Source: Symbiodinium natans
Taxonomy: Eukaryota; Sar; Dinophyceae; Suessiales; Symbiodiniaceae
NCBI GenBank assembly: GCA_905221605.1
Contig: CAJNDS010001391.1
Coordinates: 384,501 to 448,500, forward strand
Length of the DNA: 64,000 nt
Reading direction: 5' to 3'
Both the position numbers and the translations under genes were made by a program. Every line of letters begins with the position of its first letter. Position 1 is the first letter of the stretch. The notes beneath the pieces were generated by a model that was not told the origin of the DNA, ran no database searches, and saw only the letters and a program-made list of their open reading frames with translations. Shown here one piece after another: positions 59,501 through 64,000 of the stretch.

Positions 59501-60580
59501 CTTCGATTTCCTCTTTCCTTCCTGCACGCCCAAGGGGGATTGAGACAGAGCACACACATTGCAGACTGTCATAGGTTCGGGCATGCAGTCATAGAACCCT
59601 GGTGTTAGGCTCTGAGAGTCGGCATGACAGGCCCCGTCCCCAAGGAACCAAAAGCATCCCAAATTCTACCAGCCTGCAAGCAGTTTCGGTACAGCGGCTC
59701 TGCCTCTTGCAGACGCCCCTGGTGCAGGGTGGAGGCTGTTTGGGATAGGGGTCTAGCATTCAGGGCTGGTGGACATGGGTTACTTGGGGCGGTAAGATGG
59801 ACTTTGGCTTCACAGCTTTACATAATCTTCTTGGAAGCAAGTTTTTCGGGGGGCCGGATGACCAGGGAACTAAATAAGGGAACTAAATAAAAATGGCAGC
59901 AGGCACAAGTAGGTAGAGAACACACCCTCTGTTACAATCCCGCAGACTATTTGTCGGCTAACAGTTAGCAATCACACGAAAGAAACCAGTCGGTCCATGG
60001 TTCCATCCAAGTGCAAGCAATGCAGCCCTGACCTACCGCGGGATGTTGGTGTGCACAGCGATCGCAACCACATTGCAAAATCAGGGCGCGACTTGCATTA
60101 TCCAATCTGTCACAAACAGCGTGGGCCAAATCTGCATATTCACACAACCTAAGACCGGCTTCGTTGGGGGAGCTTGCTTCGCAAAAACCAAGGAACCATT
60201 CTGAGCATTCCAAGTTGAGCCATGATCCTATTGGCCCAACGTCTGCTTTATCCCGTGAAAGTGATGCTCACATCACAGACCTCAGTATCCTATCAAGTCA
60301 GGGCCACTGCCTGCGCCACTATCAGGGCCGCGAGGTCCTCGGGATTCCGCGGCCCAGTATCTCTCGCGGGCTCTCGCGGGCCCACAAACTTTGGGACAAA
60401 ACCTGTGGAGCCCTTTGCAGCGGCTTGTTCAAGGGTTGGGGCTTTGATTCTGTATCGGAGTGCTGGGGAAGGCAGAAGACGGTGGTTCTCAAGGTGGATA
60501 TCCATTCATCACTGCAGCCGGGCTTCATTGTTCGCGATTAAAGTCTCCGGGTGGTCGTTGCCTAACGCACTCTGCCGCGC
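50596..60580 (-). CDS. large TPR (kinesin-light-chain-like) gene, >30 micro-exons
   Basis: Repeats of the AEPLxRRAL...LGxxHPxTL type. Runs of exons that join exactly in frame: 58874-58931, 58746-58786 (AAIDAALGDYAEAE), then an exon starting 58569 (RLYRNAATGLDIELG); 58297-58342 (CLHRLALVLKNRGQ) and 58112-58142 (AEQILQRVVR); 56810-56851, 56704-56739 (AKLGENHPDTVH), 56566-56607 (MASIAELSAIYSSQ), 56339-56389 (GKHKEAEPLLQKTLEYR), then 56183 down; 55816-55906; 55074-55121 (VRETSLGPDHLETLHA), 54919-54966, 54698-54778, 54478-54530, 54272-54333 (YAEAEALYRRALTTRE), 53857-53908, 53718-53739, 53494-53540; 52969-53078 and 52828-52869 (AEQLYREARPHFDR). Others: 60524-60580 (ARQSALGNDHPETLIANNE), about 60298-60365, 59674-59718 (GRLQEAEPLYRNCLQ), about 57737-57773 (LGPQHPETLSAV), about 53170-53223 (HGEDHPEIFRALAF), 52440-52509 (LDHPDTLTYEHNLAAAW), 51746-51776, about 50975-51060, 50866-50911 (LGEDHPHTLTCMNNL), and a last piece to TAG 50596-50598. 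It may comprise two genes. Confidence 0.8.
54123..54196. repeat. (ATCTATAT)n / TA microsatellite in a TPR intron
   Basis: ATCTATATCATATATCTATA-type units followed by pure TA. Located between the exons 54272-54333 and 53857-53908. Confidence 0.9.
59318..59470. repeat. (CCCTCT)n/(CCCTTT)n pyrimidine minisatellite
   Basis: Blocks of CTCCCGCTCCCTCTCC and CCCTTTCCCT units. On minus it gives an artificial Gly/Lys/Glu-Arg open frame. It lies in a TPR intron between 58931 and 59674. Confidence 0.9.
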
Positions 60581-60659
60581 CTGGCATGCATGCAACACCA
60601 AATACCCCTTTCATGGTATCCCCCCCTCCCACCGTCTCGCCAACCCAAAGCCCTAACGC

Positions 60660-60790
60660 CGTGAAACCTTAACGCCAAAAACTTAAACCCTAAACCCCGA
60701 CCCTAAACACTTTTGCATCCCCTAAAACCCTAAAACCCTAAACCTGAAGCCTAAAACCCCACAACCGAAACCCTACAAACGTAAATCTCG
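60660..60790 (-). repeat. degenerate CCCTAAA telomere-like array
   Basis: About a dozen AACCCTAAA-type units with many substitutions (CCCCGACCC, CCTGAAGCC, CCGAAACC), just upstream of the first TPR exon seen (60580). Confidence 0.85.
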
Positions 60791-60796
60791 GCAGCA

Positions 60797-60893
60797 CCGA
60801 CACTTGTGACCACGTGATCCGGGTCACTTGTGCCGACATCATGTCAGGTCACTTGCGCCCACGTCATCGGTCACTTGTGACCACATTGTTGGT
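60797..60893. repeat. four imperfect 22-25-bp repeats with a GTCACTTGTGAC core
   Basis: Units (g)TCACTTGTGACCACGTGATCC, GTCACTTGTGCCGACATCAT, GTCACTTGCGCCCACGTCAT and GTCACTTGTGACCACATTGT, head to tail. The intact core is a palindrome, and CACGTG/CACGTC words recur. Followed by a G-run (60896-60906). Confidence 0.8.
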
Positions 60894-60955
60894 GCGGGGG
60901 GGGGGGAAGTTAATAACGTTTCATACAGTACACCACAACCACATCCTTGTCACGG

Positions 60956-61030
60956 AAGGGGAGGGGGTGAGGGGGGTGAGGGGGGGTGAGGGGGGTTGGG
61001 GGCGGGCTTGTGGGGTTTGGGGGCATGGGG
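60956..61030 (+). repeat. G-rich GGGGGTGAG-type tandem repeat
   Basis: Roughly six units of GTGAGGGGGG/GTTGGGGG. Runs of four or more G are regularly spaced, so quadruplex formation is possible. Confidence 0.8.
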
Positions 61031-61243
61031 GTTGTAGTTTTAGGGTCATGCAGGACGTGGCAGGTATATACATATTGTGGAAGACCTCATCCTGCGGCCC
61101 CGCTATGCTTTGAGACCAAGATGTGACAGCTTTTTTTCGGCAGGTGGCCCAAAGAAGATGGGGGGTGTGGCACCGCGGGGCTATTTCAGTTAGCATGTCA
61201 GGGGTTACCACCAAACACGGATCTCAACAGCCACACTGGGCAC

Positions 61244-61311
61244 TCGTCTCAAGGACCTCCAGGATGCGCCGCAGCCGCTGCTCGCACTTGGCTGCGGCGA
61301 GCTGGAGACAC
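61244..61311 (-). CDS. helical exon, possibly upstream part of the TPR gene
   Basis: After a CGCCGCAG acceptor the minus frame reads CLQLAAAKCEQRLRRILEVL then ET, almost purely G/C at third positions, with a GT donor after ACGA. The product is an amphipathic, basic-acidic helix. It lies 660 bases upstream of the first TPR exon on the same strand, so it may be an N-terminal exon of that gene; no splice partner was verified. Confidence 0.5.
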
Positions 61312-61399
61312 CTGCGGCGAGACCGGCGCGGGAGGGGGGAGGGGGGGTGCTTTGAAGCCGGGGAGCTCCCCAGAAGAATCTTGCATTTGCATCGGCCAC

Positions 61400-62450
61400 A
61401 ACGAATTGCACCACCGGACCCTCAAAGCCATGCCAAGCTCACAACTCTCACAACCCGAGTCTCTAAGCTCAGGCTTAAGCACTGAAACCGTTGAGACTTG
61501 GGGGCATGGGTATTGGGGAAGTTGCAGAGCCAGGCACGCGGACTCGTCGGGGCAGACGATCCTTTCCATCCGCTTGACGCAGGACGTTAGATGTTGCAGT
61601 CTAGATCATGTTGCAGTCTTGATCAATTGCCCTATCAGACATGCAGACATAAGCTTGGGAGTGCAAGGAAGTGGGCTCAGCGGAAATTTCTCATGGCTGC
61701 AGTTATCGTTCATTGGCAGGCTAGAAAAGGGAGATGAGCCGTACGCACAAAGGCAACACTAGCCATGGCAAGAGAACGCCTATAAAAATCCCCAACGACA
61801 CTGCAAAAATCTACGTCATCGAGTGTCGACCACCGCTGAGGCGGAGCTGCGTGCCCAGGGCTCAAAGTGCCTTATTGCGTTCTACAGGAATGCTGGACCC
61901 AGTCTGAAAAGCGGGCGAGCCTTTGCGTAATCTTGACTTGGACTGGGTTCCGAAAGCTCTTGGGGTGCGGAGTGGAGAAGTGCGGGCGGCGAACCATGCA
62001 CGCTATCACGATGCCTTTGGGCACAAGAGGTCTCAACTTCAGGTTCTCAAAATGGTGGTCCCATTTTAGGCTCCCAGCCTTTAAAAAACTGTGGACAGGC
62101 ACCACGCGTGCACCTGAGGCTCCGAAAAACCCCGAAAAACCAGCCGAGGTACTGTTATCAGTGCGGCTGATCTCTGAGACCAGGTCCTGTGCCACGACAC
62201 TCAGATGCGAAACAGCAACAGGCTACTGTCTAGTGCCTACAGTGTGGGCCAGTGCAGTATTCGCTGAAGCCTTGGTTCCGAAGTACCCATGTCCCAAACC
62301 CTGACTGTGCCTCAGCAATCCCCTAATCAGGTCTAGGAAAATGTCACGTAAGATGGGCCAAACTCTGGCTTCCTGGCCTTCGGGACCAAGATCGGCACGC
62401 AGTACCGAGCCCGTGTGCCCCTGGCAACTTTCAACGGTGGCGCTGTATGA
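61400..62450. other. stretch without a supported exon
   Basis: The minus frame at 61385-61430 (PVVQFVVADANARFFWGAPR) is weakly biased. Nothing else stands out. Confidence 0.4.
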
Positions 62451-62452
62451 TC

Positions 62453-62714
62453 GCAGCTTTGGGCTAAGCTCCTAAAGCCGGCTCCGAAACTTTCGATCCT
62501 CCAGTTCCGCAAGAACAAGCAAACTTTTGTTTTGGCGAATGCTCTCCCTCCGCAAGCCTCAAACTACATGGTTCGTGCCCCGCACCCCCCCCCCCCCACA
62601 CAGGAAAACCTGGAAGTGCGCTCCAAAGTACACGCGCGGGAACGCGCCGCACTCCAACTGCATGCGCAACTACGCCAGCCTCTTGAGTCACTTACTCTGT
62701 CATACAGAAACTGA
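62453..62714 (+). CDS. doubtful plus-strand open frame with helical end
   Basis: 87 codons open from a TGA to a TGA. The 3' half, after CACACAG, reads ENLEVRSKVHARERAALQLH then AQLRQPLESL, a convincing amphipathic helix with G/C-rich third positions, preceded by a Pro run from poly-C. The minus strand is open too. It could be an exon starting near 62604. Confidence 0.3.
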
Positions 62715-64000
62715 GCCTGCACAGCTTGACAAACCGAGTTCGACCTCTTGTTGCCTCTAGGTCTGGTGGCAACGAAAAATGCTGCTGCCATGGGACGGCG
62801 TGCCACTGCTCGCCGTGGTTCGCACGGCAGAGCTGCCCGTGGACACTGTGTTCAGTGACGCGACTGCCTCGGGCATGCCGTTCAGACAGGGGGCTTTGGC
62901 TATCGGTGACGCATGCCTTCCACAACACCTGACCGCTTTGCAAGCTGCCTCCACACTAGTACGGTTTGCCCTTACGTTTGGGAAAAGACACGCAAGCAGA
63001 TTCGTCGCGGACCAAGGAACCATCATATTGTGTGCTGGAGACTTCCACACACTAAATCTGCCGCCCAACAAACCCTGAAGACATCTAGGCCGTAAAGCGC
63101 GAATCCTCCGCGGAGCTTGTGCGAATCACAGCAGATCGCTGTTACAAAGCTACAGCCACTTTCAGACTCATCAAGAAACAACAAGAATCAGGCGTACCAA
63201 AAAAACAAGACAACGATACCCCAAAAAATACCCAAAAAAAAAAAAAAACCAGCCTAGACGTTAAACAATGGAAACTCACCAATATCACGGCAAGAGTGAA
63301 CACAGTTCTGCACTTCGCAGAGGAGCAAGCACGAAGGACTTGGGCGAGAACAACACAAAGCGCAAATCCCCTTGCAACGGCAGCGAATCCGCCAAAGTAC
63401 ATCCGTGATGAATTTTACAACATTGTGCGACTCAAGTGTTAAAACGTGCACCGGACTTAGGCGGGAGCGCGGTTTTGACCCGGAATGCGCAAGGACGACG
63501 AAGCCCGTGCTTGAGCAGCATAAGCGTGCACGCAACGGGGCATAGCCAAGAGTATGATTTCGACCCAAAGAGTGCGCTTGTACTCCCAACGTATATTACT
63601 GTTGTTAACCCCACATTGTGCGCACACCGCTTGGGGAACAAAGGACATGTCACGAAGCTTGCAACCCGAAATGCCCTCTAGACTAGACTCTACACAGCAA
63701 GTTTGAAACACAAGACATGAAACCAGCATCAGACGCAAAGACGAAAACAAAACATGAGAAACGACACGGGAGACAGCAGACACACTTGGGACAGGAGCAA
63801 CAGAAGACACAACACGAAACACGAGAAGAGACACGACACGTAACAGATAAACATAGTCTGTGCAAAAACCAGTCGTTTCTTCGGGCAAGACCGCTTGGTG
63901 ACCTTCGTTTCTTGTCATATTTTCTGAAAAGGCGCCGAGTTCATCGCCACAAATGCCCGCACGCAGACGGAAACTCGCTTCTGACTGGAATATCCAAGCC
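62715..64000. other. right end of window, no firm gene
   Basis: Two plus frames (62779-63078, 99 codons, and 63119-63442, 107 codons) are open, but minus is open too and the second has A-rich third positions and a poly-A run. 63680-63850 is rich in GACACGA/AACACGA words. I do not call genes here. Confidence 0.4.

Noticed and set aside
59238-59662. Gly/Lys/Arg-rich minus frame and Pro/Ser/Leu-rich plus frame
   Set aside because: Both come from the CCCTCT minisatellite in a TPR intron.
1-64000. tRNA, rRNA, bacterial promoters, ribosome binding sites
   Set aside because: No cloverleaf, rRNA core motif or prokaryotic gene organisation was seen on either strand; splice-divided genes point to a nuclear eukaryotic sequence.

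Overview
The window looks like nuclear DNA of a dinoflagellate, most likely a Symbiodiniaceae-type genome. Evidence: many interstitial (TTTAGGG)n tracts, CA/CT/GAT microsatellites, genes broken into very small GC3-rich exons, and exon joins that work in frame only if many introns start with GC or GA as well as GT and end in AG, usually followed by G. No bacterial operons, rRNA, tRNA or CRISPR were seen. Nothing could be searched, so every gene model here was read by eye from codon bias, splice signals and family motifs.

Layout. 1-663 (-): 3' part of a multi-pass membrane protein running off the window edge. 7.9-10.2 kb (-): exons of an unidentified membrane protein. 11.9-13.05 kb (+): C-terminal exons of an unidentified gene. 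15.2-15.9 kb (-): exons of an unidentified gene. 16.3-18.1 kb (-): a folate/biopterin (BT1-type) MFS transporter. 19.9-21.1 kb (-): exons of unknown genes, one with a membrane helix. 22.2-23.4 kb (-): a KCTD-like BTB/POZ protein. 23.7-24.5 kb (-): a small membrane protein. 25.0-27.1 kb: telomere-like repeats and low-GC DNA. 27.1-30.5 kb: a tandem segmental duplication holding a small (+) gene, intact in copy 2 and broken by a stop in copy 1, with a family of palindromic hairpin repeats between the copies. 31.4-35.7 kb (-): a TPR (kinesin-light-chain-like) gene. 36.3-44.7 kb (-): a single-domain voltage-gated cation channel (S1-S6) followed by two EF-hands and a coiled-coil tail. 46.4-49.7 kb and 50.6-60.6 kb (-): further TPR genes made of dozens of micro-exons. 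61-64 kb: one likely exon and open frames of unclear status.

Almost all recognisable genes lie on the minus strand, as expected for the long one-direction gene arrays of dinoflagellates. The best-supported proteins suggest voltage/Ca2+ signalling (channel with EF-hands), scaffold proteins (TPR, BTB) and membrane transport. No direct functional link between neighbours is shown by the sequence. The main biological interest is the gene architecture: exon modules of about 22-90 nt, GC-AG introns in the majority in the TPR genes, and an almost fully re-joinable EF-hand channel.
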